From Devosia aurantiaca (GTDB lineage: Bacteria > Pseudomonadota > Alphaproteobacteria > Rhizobiales > Devosiaceae): a stretch of DNA of 64,000 nucleotides. The position numbers and the translations under genes are program-made. The notes beneath the pieces are model-generated. The model was given only the letters and a program-made list of their open reading frames with translations. It did no database searches and was not told the DNA's origin. Shown one piece after another: positions 29,763 to 37,988 of the stretch (position 1 is the first letter of the stretch; each line of letters opens with the position of its first letter). The stretch covers positions 93,962 through 157,961 of the forward strand of contig NZ_JAALFG010000005.1 of NCBI RefSeq assembly GCF_011058215.1, read 5' to 3'.

Positions 29763-30455
29763 CCTCCACTAGCATTCCCATATGCATGTGCAATTTACGT
29801 TCAGTCATTTCAGCTAGTAGAGCCTCGTTGTGGGAGGCGAATATGAAGGCCTCATTGCTCTTGATAAACCTGACAAGCCGATCGTGAGCCTTGTGCTGAA
29901 AGTCCCGATCCGCAACTCCCATCCATTCGTCCAGCAACAGTATGTCGGCTGATTCAACTGTACTCATCGCAAATTGGAGGCGACTCTGCATTCCTGGAGA
30001 GTATGTGCCAACTGGCAGGTCGAAGAATGCCCCAAGCTCAGCGAAGTCCTCCACGTCCCGTACGAAATCCAGCAAGGTCATACTTCTTATTCCAAGCAAG
30101 GAATATCTCAGTCGAACGTTCTGCCGTCCGCTGAGAGCCAGAGCCGTTCCGGCGCCAATACTAAGCATTGAACGAACTGACCCCCTCACCTCCATCCGGC
30201 CAGATGCTAACGGCAACATGCCACCAATAAGCTTGAGCAGCGTGGTTTTGCCGTTGCCGTTCCCCCTACAATCCCGACACGTTCTCCACGACGAATTTCG
30301 AGAGACACATCATTCAAGGCTCTCAGGAAGATACCGGGACCTTTTCGTATCAAGCGCGGATCCGCTCCAAGGTCCTTGTTTCGAAAACCGCGAAGAGGGA
30401 TGTCGACCGTGGCGTGTATCAACCGCACAACTACATCATCGACAGACAATTTCAT
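29740..30455 (-). CDS. wzt: Polysaccharide ABC exporter ATPase, Wzt-like (frameshifted)
   Basis: ATPase of an ABC-2 polysaccharide exporter, about 238 aa. The N-terminal ORF has LRALNDVSLEIRRGERVGIVGG and then breaks in the Walker A at the C-run 30262-30266. One base restores GGNGNGKTTLLKLIGGMLP. The other frame carries SPGMQSRLQFAMSTVESADILLLDEWMGVAD (signature and Walker B) and FIFASHNEALL (switch His). Start ATG 30455 overlaps the wzm stop (ATGA). No long C-terminal carbohydrate-binding domain is present, so it belongs to the short Wzt/KpsT type. Confidence 0.85.
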
Positions 30456-31279
30456 GCCACCCACCTGTAGATGACCAAATCCCGGTTCTTAGGGTAAAGC
30501 ATTGCTGACAGCGCCAAGCCAAGTGCGGCCAGCGCGACTACAACAAAATAGCTAACCAAAGGCCAGCCACCATGAAGCAAGGGCGAACGCGCTGCCTCGA
30601 TAACATGGTAGAGGGGATTGAAGTTAACAATCCAGATATGGCTATCCAGCCGCGATGGGTCCCATAGAATTGGCGTCATTAGGTAAATGGCAAAAAGCAA
30701 TTGCGGAAGAAAACCGCGCAGTAAGCGGAAGCGGTCGAAGTAATAAGCAAACGGCAAAGACCAGGACAGCACCAATAGGCACAGCAACGTCACACCCAAA
30801 AAGAATCCCGGGTAGTTAGCGCCAACAAGAACATCCGGGCTAACGATCAGGATTACCAGAAACGACGCGCTGATTTTGAGGATCAAAGCAACGAGGAACT
30901 CATAACAGTTTACCAGATGCACGATATAGCCGGACACCGTGGGAAAATAGAGATAGCGTTCAACTTTATCGTTGGCGTGCGAAGAAACTGACACAAAGGT
31001 TGAAACAGCCTGCCAGAGCGAAAAGGACACTGCAAAGAAAGGGATAAAGGTGTCGACCGGCTCGTTAAACACCAAGGCCATAACACTACCTAACAGAGCA
31101 ACATGCACCAACACGGAGATGAAGGGAGCAAATAGGCCTAGGCCGGAGCTTCGCCTTTGCTCCGCTACGTCGGCTAGATACAGCTGCCATGCCAAGCGTC
31201 GCTGCGTAATGAGGACCATCAAGTCGCGATGAAATGCCCGCTCCACCCATCTCCAGTCGTTACGATGCGGCGAAGTCAC
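30452..31279 (-). CDS. wzm: Polysaccharide ABC exporter permease, Wzm-like
   Basis: 275 aa with six TM segments of the ABC-2 type, an N-terminal amphipathic region (VERAFHRDLMVLITQRRLAWQ) and the conserved LRGFLPQLLFAIYLMTPILW. It exports lipid-linked glycans across the inner membrane with Wzt. A GTG start overlaps the glycosyltransferase stop (GTGA). The five genes 33693-28764 overlap or nearly so, forming one operon. Confidence 0.88.
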   Translation of the reverse strand: MTSPHRNDWRWVERAFHRDLMVLITQRRLAWQLYLADVAEQRRSSGLGLFAPFISVLVHVALLGSVMALVFNEPVDTFIPFFAVSFSLWQAVSTFVSVSSHANDKVERYLYFPTVSGYIVHLVNCYEFLVALILKISASFLVILIVSPDVLVGANYPGFFLGVTLLCLLVLSWSLPFAYYFDRFRLLRGFLPQLLFAIYLMTPILWDPSRLDSHIWIVNFNPLYHVIEAARSPLLHGGWPLVSYFVVVALAALGLALSAMLYPKNRDLVIYRWVA

Positions 31280-32582
31280 CGTCGGGTTTCCCCGAGCAGT
31301 GCTGCTGCTGCATCTATATAGAGCTGTGCACGACGCTCCACATTGTGATCGTGAAGGTACATCTCTCGGGCATGTTTGCGCTCGGGCAGCTCTCCATCAT
31401 GTCGCAGCAGCTTCTGAGCAAGCTCAATGTAGTTGCCGATTTCGAAGAAGCTGATCAGCCCGGGCTGAAATCGATCCAACTCCTTGAAACAGTGGGTTCT
31501 TGAGCAATAAACCGGTTGTTGCATATCCAGCGCAAGCGCGGCTGGCCCCGAAGAGGTTTGTCCTACCTCCGCGTATGGAAGGACCACTGCATCGCAAGCT
31601 GCCATGACTTGATTGAACTCTTTATTGCCAAGAGGGCCACAGAAATGGACACGCTCCACCAGCTTAGAGTTTCCTCTGACCGAGACGGATCTGAAGCCGT
31701 TCGACTGCGCGGCCTTGCCAATCAATTCCGCAAGTAACTTTTGAATGTAGGGTTGTTCTACAGTATGCCTTGCGACACCTTCTGGATGAAGCCCACCAAC
31801 AATCAACAGATGATATTCTTCCGGAAGGTGTCGCAGGGCTTTCACCGCTGTCTCTATGCCCTTGTATTCAGATAAAAAGCCGAAGCACCCAAGAACCTTT
31901 TTGCCTTCAACCGGGTAGCGGCCATTCAACCACTGGCGGTATTTTGCACTGGCACCAAGATCGGTTCGTGCAGACTCACCGATAAAAGAAAGGGGGCCGT
32001 GATAATGGTCTCAGGTGGAATGCCAAGCAGTCCAAAATTTGTGGCCTCCCTACGAGTTTGAACGATGTGCCTGAACTTGTACGGGGTTCGACGTACTGCT
32101 GAAAAGAGCTGATTGAAGACGAAGCTGCCTCGCCACGCTTGCGCGAATTCTCTAAGCCCCTGCAGGGACAGCTTAGGTCTGCTGCTCACCATAATCGGAA
32201 CGGTGTGGTAAGTAATGAGCACCCTTTTGCTCACATCGATAATCGACCTCAGTCTCCTCCAAATCGAGAAGGGGCTCATCCCGAACAGGCCGGGCTCAAG
32301 TTGAATACTCACCACGTCGGCATCACGAGCTTTCGTGAGAATCTGCTCAAAAATCGCAGCAGAAGCTTTGCGAGCATATGGCCCGTTCGCGCGAAACAAG
32401 TCGACCGGAAGGGCAGCTACTTCGAACTGAAAGCTCCCTTTAGCACGAAGTGGGATTTCAAGAAACTCGACATACTGCGCAATGCCGCATGGCCTGCCGT
32501 AACTGGTGATCATCAGCAATTTGCGATTGATCGGCGCATTTCGGGCCGTGCCTATTTCTGTATTTTGCTGCACTTCAATCAT
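31276..32582 (-). CDS. Glycosyltransferase, GT-B/GT4 type (frameshifted)
   Basis: The upper half is the acceptor domain (KLLMITSYGRPCGIAQYVEFL, RVLITYHTVPI). The lower half is the nucleotide-sugar domain (KVLGCFGFLSEYKGIETAVKAL, VHFCGPLGNKEFNQVMAACDAVVLPY, GQTSSGPAALALDMQQPV). The frame breaks near 32000-32006; one base gives HGPLSFIGESARTD leading into the second half. Joined length is about 436 aa. It probably adds one sugar to the exported glycan. Confidence 0.82.
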
Positions 32583-32595
32583 TCATTCATATCAC

Positions 32596-33693
32596 TCATG
32601 CCGACGCTGCGAGGCGCTGGTAGATTTGTAGATACTTGCTCGACATGCCGTCTTCGCTGAAGTGACTACGATAGCGCTCTATAGCGGCAGCCCCCATCTT
32701 CGCAGCCAACCCAGGAACGCCAGCGAGTTGTACCATTGCCGCCGACAAGGCGTCGGGATTTGCAGGGGGCACCACGATGCCAGTCAGTCCATCTACGTTT
32801 ACGAAGCTAGTTCCGGTGCCGATTTCACAAGAAATCATCGGCTTGCCCGCCCGAGCCGCTTCAAGAAGAGCCACACCGAACGCTTCAGATCTGAGATGTG
32901 ACGGAAAAACAAAGGCGGCTGACAAAGTAAGAAGTGCCTCTTTGTCCACTTCGCTCACTGGACCCAAAACGGTCACGTTGTCCGGAAGGTTTCGACCCAG
33001 GGAGCCTACGTCACCGCTCCCAACGATGACCACCCTCAGTCCATTTAGTCGAGCGGCTTCGATAAGATAGCGAAGTCCTTTGTAATATCGGAAGGTTCCG
33101 ATGAACAGGAAAAAACCCTCGCCGACTTTGCTCTTCCAGTGCCTGACAAGTGATACATCCGGCGCATCACGAGCAGCTATTCCGATAGGGATTACAGAAG
33201 CTTTCTGACGGTACCGCTGCAGGATAGGACTGGATTTCAAGTAGTTCGGTGATGTCGCGACTAATGCATCTGCCTGCAACAGAAAAGCGTGCATGATTGG
33301 CGCATAGATCGGCTTCAGTAGCCGCTGCCTGACGATGTCGGAGTGGTAGGTGATTACCGAAGGAGTCTGCGAGCAAGAAGCTAGCTGCATAAGGTCCATC
33401 AGGGGCCAAGGATGATGGAAGTGAACTACATCCGCCTCAGCTGCCCGCCTTCTAAAATCACCGAAAATCGAGATTGATAAATCCGTTGAATAGAGCTTCC
33501 CCGCCCGTTTGACCTGGTAAAGATGATAACCATCCACCTCGAGCGGCTGGCTTGCTGCCGGTTGATCGGCCAGTGTCAGCACTGTGTTATCGCAACAAGT
33601 CGAAAGACTTTTTGCGATGCTATGTATGACCCTCGGAACTCCAGTAAAGTCATCAGGAGCGAAGGTCTTGTAGACATGAAGTACTTTGATCAA
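32596..33693 (-). CDS. Glycosyltransferase family 4
   Basis: 365 aa, intact. N-terminal domain with MIKVLHVYKTFAPDDFTGVP and VVHFHHPWPLMDLM. C-terminal UDP/GDP-sugar domain with FLFIGTFRYYKGLRYLIEAARL, VTVLGPVSEVDKEALL, and FPSHLRSEAFGVALLEAARAGKP (the EX7E-type motif). Resembles WbdC/O-antigen mannosyltransferases in organisation. First gene of the cassette, 13 bases before the next. Confidence 0.9.
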   Translation of the reverse strand: MIKVLHVYKTFAPDDFTGVPRVIHSIAKSLSTCCDNTVLTLADQPAASQPLEVDGYHLYQVKRAGKLYSTDLSISIFGDFRRRAAEADVVHFHHPWPLMDLMQLASCSQTPSVITYHSDIVRQRLLKPIYAPIMHAFLLQADALVATSPNYLKSSPILQRYRQKASVIPIGIAARDAPDVSLVRHWKSKVGEGFFLFIGTFRYYKGLRYLIEAARLNGLRVVIVGSGDVGSLGRNLPDNVTVLGPVSEVDKEALLTLSAAFVFPSHLRSEAFGVALLEAARAGKPMISCEIGTGTSFVNVDGLTGIVVPPANPDALSAAMVQLAGVPGLAAKMGAAAIERYRSHFSEDGMSSKYLQIYQRLAASA

Positions 33694-33893
33694 TCGAATC
33701 GCGTTCCAGATGACGTGCCGATTGGATCAGGTCCGGCTCTAATGACATGCCCAGATACACGAGCGGATGCCAACGCGCAATCAATTGCGACCTTTCATCA
33801 TCATCGGCTGGCGGTAACTGAAGCAGCACTTACGGGTCCTCCCTGCAGAACTGAAACATATGCGAAGACAGCACCTACTCCATGCTGGCAGCG

Positions 33894-33974
33894 CTAGGAG
33901 ATGAAGAGGCTGTTCAGGATGCGGTACGGCTCCCAGTCCCAGCCGATTAGCGTGCGGTAGGTCGGGCAGATCAT
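33894..33974 (-). CDS. Possible 26-aa peptide coupled to the membrane-protein gene
   Basis: ATG at 33974 overlaps the stop of the 164-aa membrane protein (ATGA). It reads MICPTYRTLIGWDWEPYR and ends ILNSLFIS. Trp/Tyr-rich with no Cys pair. The overlap is what argues for translation; otherwise it is only a short open frame. Confidence 0.3.
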   Translation of the reverse strand: MICPTYRTLIGWDWEPYRILNSLFIS

Positions 33975-34465
33975 CGCCCGCCGGTCAGCATAAAGTAGAC
34001 AATTGCGCCGCCCCCGACAGCGCCAGTGACAAACCAGCCGATGATCAGGTGCAGCTGCTCTCGTTTGGGCAAGTCCTCTGCGCCAGTTGCTGGAGCCGAC
34101 AGCCCGTACATGCCGGCGAGAAAGATCAGCGTGGCAACCAACCCGGGCACGAAGCTGTCTACGAGCCACTGGGGACGCCCAAGGGCGCCGGTAGTCAGTA
34201 CATAGCATCTCTGGACCAGCAGCGTTGCCCAGGCCAGCCACACGGTAAGGATGATTTTGTCGGTGCCGCTTGATCCGCCGCGGCTGATGGCGCGAAATGC
34301 TGCAGCTCGCCAGGTCCATGCCATGCCGGCAGCCACGCCAAGCACAAGCGAGTCGATTAGCCACTTCGCGGTCATCTGACTGAAAGCGAAGTGAGTTGCG
34401 ACGTAAAGCACCAGGGCAAGGAGTGATAGCCAGAGCGTCTGGAAGCGGTAAAGTGCGGCCTTCAT
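33971..34465 (-). CDS. Phage-associated polytopic membrane protein
   Basis: 164 aa with four or five TM segments (FQTLWLSLLALVLYVATHFAF, LVLGVAAGMAWTWRAAAF, PGLVATLIFLAGMYGLSA, FVTGAVGGGAIVYFML). Its place after the lysis genes suggests a holin or accessory lysis role, which is inference. Full-length partner of the shortened copy at 28200-28604. Start ATG shares bases with the stop of the preceding gene (34462). Confidence 0.68.
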   Translation of the reverse strand: MKAALYRFQTLWLSLLALVLYVATHFAFSQMTAKWLIDSLVLGVAAGMAWTWRAAAFRAISRGGSSGTDKIILTVWLAWATLLVQRCYVLTTGALGRPQWLVDSFVPGLVATLIFLAGMYGLSAPATGAEDLPKREQLHLIIGWFVTGAVGGGAIVYFMLTGGR

Positions 34466-34680
34466 GTTCTGCCCCCACGCAGCTCGAGCAGCACGCCGGC
34501 CGCTAACGTTTCTTGGATTTGCCCGGCTATTTGCGCCGTCAGGATGCTTTCGCGTTGCAGGGCAAGCCCCGCGACGTCGCGCTGATACTCAATTTCTTCG
34601 TCCGGTACCGGCGCGGCAGGGACATCATCCACTAGCACGGCATTGATGGATGGCGATCTGCTAAAGGGCCAAAGCTTCAT
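34462..34680 (-). CDS. Small phage protein
   Basis: 72 aa (MKLWPFSRSPSINAVLVDD..., then a helical region QRESILTAQIAGQIQETLAAG). No family recognised. ATGA overlaps with both neighbours (34465 and 34677) show it belongs to the lysis operon. Confidence 0.6.
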   Translation of the reverse strand: MKLWPFSRSPSINAVLVDDVPAAPVPDEEIEYQRDVAGLALQRESILTAQIAGQIQETLAAGVLLELRGGRT

Positions 34681-34952
34681 GGCTGCTTCCCCAGTGTGGC
34701 GAGGATGGCTTGCATGGCCGACCGAGCAGACCCAACCACCTCGACAAGCGCCTTGGTGTCATCGAGACGGGACTGCTGAAGATCAGCATTGAGCTTTCGC
34801 TCAGCGGCGATCTCCAGCTTGTGCGCCTCGTCCTTGGCGTCGAGCCGCTTCTGCAGCTGCCCTGCATACCAAAGAAGGAAAACGACAATGACGCCGAGCA
34901 GCCCCTGCGAAAGAAGCTGACTGACGCCACCGGTGAGGAGTTGATCGGTCAT
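34677..34952 (-). CDS. Single-TM lysis-module protein
   Basis: 91 aa. One TM helix (LLGVIVVFLLWYAGQL) near the N-terminus is followed by a long charged coiled coil (KRLDAKDEAHKLEIAAERKLNADLQQ). This shape fits an i-spanin or type III holin-like protein. It lies between the membrane protein at 34963 and small genes of the lysis operon. Exact role not provable from sequence. Confidence 0.62.
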   Translation of the reverse strand: MTDQLLTGGVSQLLSQGLLGVIVVFLLWYAGQLQKRLDAKDEAHKLEIAAERKLNADLQQSRLDDTKALVEVVGSARSAMQAILATLGKQP

Positions 34953-34962
34953 GCTGGCCTCG

Positions 34963-35478
34963 TTACGGGGCCCGGCCGATCAGCACGTCGCCATTCGGCA
35001 TGACCGTGCCGGGAGGAACTGGGAGCTTCGGCGTAAGCAGCCGATCGAGCGTGGCGCGGCCGACATCGGTTGCAGCATCAATGCCGAACTTGGCCAGCGC
35101 ATCAGGGACGGACTGTTCGACGTAACTGCGGGCAGCCGCCAGCAGCCGATCGGTCGGCTGGCCTGGCACCCACCCCATGCGCTGGATGGCAAAGAGCATG
35201 CCGTTCATCAGAGCCGATTGCAGCGCAATGCGATGCTGCGCCTCAACATCGATGCCCGTCTTTTGCTTCAGGAAGGCCAGGCCGATGCCGATCAGCGTGG
35301 TAATGACCAGGCCGAAGATCGGCACAAGGGCCACGATCAGCTCGGACAGGAACGTCGGATGAGTAACGACGACAGCATCTGTTGCCACAACCTGGGCAAA
35401 AGCCGCCGCCGGCGAGAAGGCAGGCACGGCAACGAACATGAGGGCAGCAAAGATCGCCGCCTGCTTGAGCAGTCGCAT
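34963..35478 (-). CDS. Putative holin-like phage membrane protein
   Basis: 171 aa with a signal-like N-terminus (MRLLKQAAIFAALMFVAVPAF...AFAQ) and a central TM helix (LSELIVALVPIFGLVITTLIGIGLAFL). A cytoplasmic helical region with YVEQSVPDALAKFGID follows. Similar in layout to LLH-type holins. Next to the endolysin gene, which supports a lysis role. Confidence 0.62.
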   Translation of the reverse strand: MRLLKQAAIFAALMFVAVPAFSPAAAFAQVVATDAVVVTHPTFLSELIVALVPIFGLVITTLIGIGLAFLKQKTGIDVEAQHRIALQSALMNGMLFAIQRMGWVPGQPTDRLLAAARSYVEQSVPDALAKFGIDAATDVGRATLDRLLTPKLPVPPGTVMPNGDVLIGRAP

Positions 35479-35508
35479 GGGAAGTCTCCGTTGATGTGAG
35501 GGGTTGCG

Positions 35509-36150
35509 CTAGAGCGCGGCTTCAAGCGCGTCGAGTTCGGCGCGGATGATCTGGATATGCTGGCGGACCCGGGTGTCAAGCTTGACGGGCTTTGGTGCCG
35601 GTTCAGCAGTGACGACAGCAGATGTGTCAGCCATCTTCATGGCCAGCACTCTGACACCATCGACGCGCTTTTTCCAGCCGCGACCGAACACAGGGTAAGT
35701 CGACAAGCGCTCGAGGAATGCCAGGCGCTGCGAGCACAGGTCAACGATCAGCGTCTTCACCGGCAGCTTTGCGGTCGCAGCAAGGGTGATTGGGCCGACT
35801 TCCCCATCGGGCGCGACTCCGACAATGGTTTGCAGCGTAATGGCAGCGCGTGCGGACCCGCTGTTTACGGCGTAGTCGAAGAGCGCATAGTCGAGGCCCG
35901 CCGGCAGATCATCGCCACGCACCTCGTCCCAATAGCGTTCTTTGTAGATGGCGGCCACCTCGTCACGGCCGAGCGCCTTTACGGCAGACTTGGGCAGTGC
36001 GGTCCAAGGCGAAACATTGCGCCAGCGCGCCAGCGTCTTTTGCGTAATCCCCATATTGGTCGCACCGCCCGGATCGGACGGATGGTCGACATAGCCACCC
36101 TCATGGGCGAGCACCGCCGGCAACGCCGCGGCGAAGTTGTTTTCGGCCAT
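35509..36150 (-). CDS. Endolysin, glycoside hydrolase 108 family
   Basis: 213 aa peptidoglycan hydrolase. The GH108 N-terminal domain has the hallmark LAHEGGYVDHPSDPGGATNMGIT with catalytic Glu. RYWDEVRGDDLPAGLDYALFDYAVNSG and a C-terminal peptidoglycan-binding region (GVAPDGEVGPIT; FGRGWKKRVDGV) follow. Related phage proteins are N-acetylmuramidases. Adjacent to holin-like genes, completing the lysis set. Confidence 0.9.
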   Translation of the reverse strand: MAENNFAAALPAVLAHEGGYVDHPSDPGGATNMGITQKTLARWRNVSPWTALPKSAVKALGRDEVAAIYKERYWDEVRGDDLPAGLDYALFDYAVNSGSARAAITLQTIVGVAPDGEVGPITLAATAKLPVKTLIVDLCSQRLAFLERLSTYPVFGRGWKKRVDGVRVLAMKMADTSAVVTAEPAPKPVKLDTRVRQHIQIIRAELDALEAAL

Positions 36151-36263
36151 GGTGGCCTCCTGTTGCTGTTGGTGGTTGCGTCAGCCAAACCCTTGTGGCC
36201 CAATGAAATCCTGAGAAATACAGGACGATTGGCCAAGGGCCGTTCTAGGCAGAGGGTGAGTAA

Positions 36264-36875
36264 ATGAACGTTTTTGTTTTGTGTACCGGGCGTAGTGGAT
36301 CAACAACGTTCGCGCAGGCCTGTGGGCATTTCACGAACTTTACCGCTGGGCATGAAAGCAGATCATCCATCATTGGGCCTAGCCGCCTCGACTACCCGGA
36401 CAATCACATTGAGGCAGACCATCGCCTAACGAAACAACTCGGTGCTCTAGAGATGCGCTACGGCGACAACGCCACATACGTCCATCTCTTGCGCGACCGT
36501 GAAACTGTGGCTCGCAGCATGGCCCGCCTCATCGACGGGCCGATGTCGAGCGTTAGGGCATTTGCGTCAACTGTGCTGGGGCGACCCAGCCTCACACCGG
36601 AGGAACTGATGCCGGTGTGCCTCGACTACGTTGATACGGTCACTACCAACGTGAACGCCTACCTGGTCGGAAAATCCAGAGCTTTCACCATCCACTTGGA
36701 AAGCCCGCACGCGTCCTTTGCTGACTTCGCCGAGGCGATAGGCGCAGAGGGCGATTTGGACGCTGCACACCGCGAACTAGACGTGCAGCATAACCAGAAG
36801 CGCGACCCATCATACGCCCGCAAGAAAAGCCAGTTCGCTCAGATAGCCATGTATCTAGCTAACCGTATTCCGTGA
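36264..36875 (+). CDS. Sulfotransferase-like protein (moron)
   Basis: 203 aa. The N-terminal P-loop-like PAPS-binding motif is MNVFVLCTGRSGSTTFAQAC, then YVHLLRDRETVARSMARLID resembles the 3'-phosphate-binding strand-helix. PAPS sulfotransferases modify glycans or small molecules. It is transcribed against the surrounding late genes and followed by strong terminators, the usual layout of a prophage moron. Acceptor unknown; the element's own exported glycan is a tempting candidate. Confidence 0.78.
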   Translation: MNVFVLCTGRSGSTTFAQACGHFTNFTAGHESRSSIIGPSRLDYPDNHIEADHRLTKQLGALEMRYGDNATYVHLLRDRETVARSMARLIDGPMSSVRAFASTVLGRPSLTPEELMPVCLDYVDTVTTNVNAYLVGKSRAFTIHLESPHASFADFAEAIGAEGDLDAAHRELDVQHNQKRDPSYARKKSQFAQIAMYLANRIP

Positions 36876-36999
36876 CGTTGAACACCACCGTCATCTTTGC
36901 GCTTTGGCAACATTGGCCTTCTGTCGATGTTGGGTCTATCGCCCGCCTGAAAGCGTTGCTCTCTCACCTGCGGGGGCGCATCTCCGTGGGTGAGACTTG

Positions 37000-37025
37000 C
37001 CCCGGCCTTGAGCCGGGGTCTTTTC
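37000..37025 (+). terminator. Intrinsic terminator after the sulfotransferase gene
   Basis: CCCCGGC-CTTGA-GCCGGGG (37000-37018) followed by TCTTTTC: a 7-base perfect stem with a 5-base loop. It lies 125 bases after the sulfotransferase stop. Confidence 0.85.
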
Positions 37026-37114
37026 ACAAGCAACTGGAACTTAGTTGGTCGCCCGGCTGTTCTATCGCCTGTCAGCGTGCTACCCTCCGAGAATGCTGGC
37101 ACTCCCAAGAATAA

Positions 37115-37152
37115 GGCCCCAGTTCCTCCGAACGGCTGGGGCTTTTTTCTTG
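37115..37152 (+). terminator. Second intrinsic terminator
   Basis: GCCCCAG (37116-37122) pairs with CTGGGGC (37136-37142), followed by TTTTTTCTT. It stands about 110 bases after the first terminator, with no gene between. Confidence 0.8.
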
Positions 37153-37214
37153 CCCATGCTGCGGAAAGCTTGTGCGGATTAACATAAGTTAGTCGATGTG
37201 TGTGCTATGGGTTT

Positions 37215-37330
37215 TGGTGGCGGGTATGAGTGGCGCTGAACGCTCATACCCGCCCCTCTAGGTGGATACCTCGCGGTATCTGCTAGGATAGTCGGGTTAG
37301 CCACCTGTTAGGTGCTTTGGGCCAGCCGTT
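37215..37330. ncRNA. Candidate structured RNA or DNA element
   Basis: GGCGGGTATGAG (37219-37230) pairs with CTCATACCCGCC (37243-37254), a 12-base perfect stem with a 12-base loop. GATACC-TCGC-GGTATC follows, inside outer arms AGGTGG and CCACCT. No coding frame. The strand is unknown. It could be a small RNA, an untranslated leader or a protein-binding site in the gap 37152-37500. Confidence 0.35.
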
Positions 37331-37404
37331 AAGCCCATATTCAGTTTGATCCGGCATGTTTGTATGGCGCGAAATGTACTGTGTGCGCGCATCGTAGTCA
37401 GAAG

Positions 37405-37436
37405 CCTCAGCCGTCCAGGGCTGGGGCTTTTGGTAT
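37405..37436 (+). terminator. Third terminator-like hairpin before the tRNA
   Basis: CCTCAGCC pairs with GGCTGGGG across a short loop (GTCCAG), then CTTTTGG. Three terminators in about 430 bases strongly isolate the sulfotransferase/tRNA interval from neighbouring transcription. Confidence 0.65.
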
Positions 37437-37500
37437 GCGTTAACCAGATGCTAAAATCGGCATTGCCGGCGCGAAACTAAATTCGATCTAGTGAGTACGT

Positions 37501-37573
37501 GGGCTGGTGGCGGAAGTGAACGCACGGGATTGCAACCCCCGGTCTCCTGGTTCAAGTCCAGGTCAGCCCTCCA
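37501..37573 (+). tRNA. tRNA-Cys (GCA), element-encoded
   Basis: Cloverleaf by eye: acceptor GGGCTGG / TCAGCCC (one G-U), discriminator U73 and encoded CCA. D-arm GCG/CGC, anticodon arm CGGGA-TTGCAAC-CCCCG with anticodon GCA (one A-C mismatch at the loop end), T-arm CCTGG-TTCAAGT-CCAGG. U73 and GCA are the main Cys identity elements. It differs clearly from the host tRNA-Cys half at 20923. It may replace the host gene split by the element. Confidence 0.85.
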
Positions 37574-37712
37574 TCTAAGGCCTGCTTCTCGCGGGATCGG
37601 AACGCCGGTAATCGGTGAACCGATCGCCGGGTTGCTGCGTACACCGGAAGCCTAGCGGAACGTGGTAGCCCTGGGTAGCTCTTAGTCCGGTCCTCACTTG
37701 CAGGCGTTGCGT

Positions 37713-37937
37713 ATGACAGATTTGCTGGATCACTACGCAAAGGCAGCAAAGCTCTTGGCCGAGGCTCGACAATGTCGGGAACTGATGGTGTCCAACGAAG
37801 GCGCGGCTTTAGAGAAACTGTCAGAAATCCTGAACATGGCGAGTTCAGCCACCTTCGAAATGCCCTTTACTGTCATGAAAATCTACGAACCCGTCTTTGG
37901 GCTGGTTCTGGCAGTGCTATCGCCAGACGATCGCTGA
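37713..37937 (+). CDS. Small helical protein, moron candidate
   Basis: 74 aa from ATG at 37713 (MTDLLDHYAKAAKLLAEARQC...). Mostly amphipathic helix; the C-terminal part is hydrophobic (YEPVFGLVLAVL). No family recognised. Same strand as the tRNA and convergent with the late operon. Confidence 0.45.
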   Translation: MTDLLDHYAKAAKLLAEARQCRELMVSNEGAALEKLSEILNMASSATFEMPFTVMKIYEPVFGLVLAVLSPDDR

Positions 37938-37988
37938 AGCCTGCCCTAAATCAGCCCCCTTAAGTTCCTGCTATAATGGGCTATGGGC

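Noticed and set aside
33523..33897. Plus-strand ORF upstream of the polysaccharide operon
   Set aside because: Mostly antisense to the first glycosyltransferase; no domain or start signal.
37574..37712. Possible second tRNA just after tRNA-Cys
   Set aside because: Hairpins are present but no cloverleaf, T-arm TTCGA-type loop or CCA end could be built.
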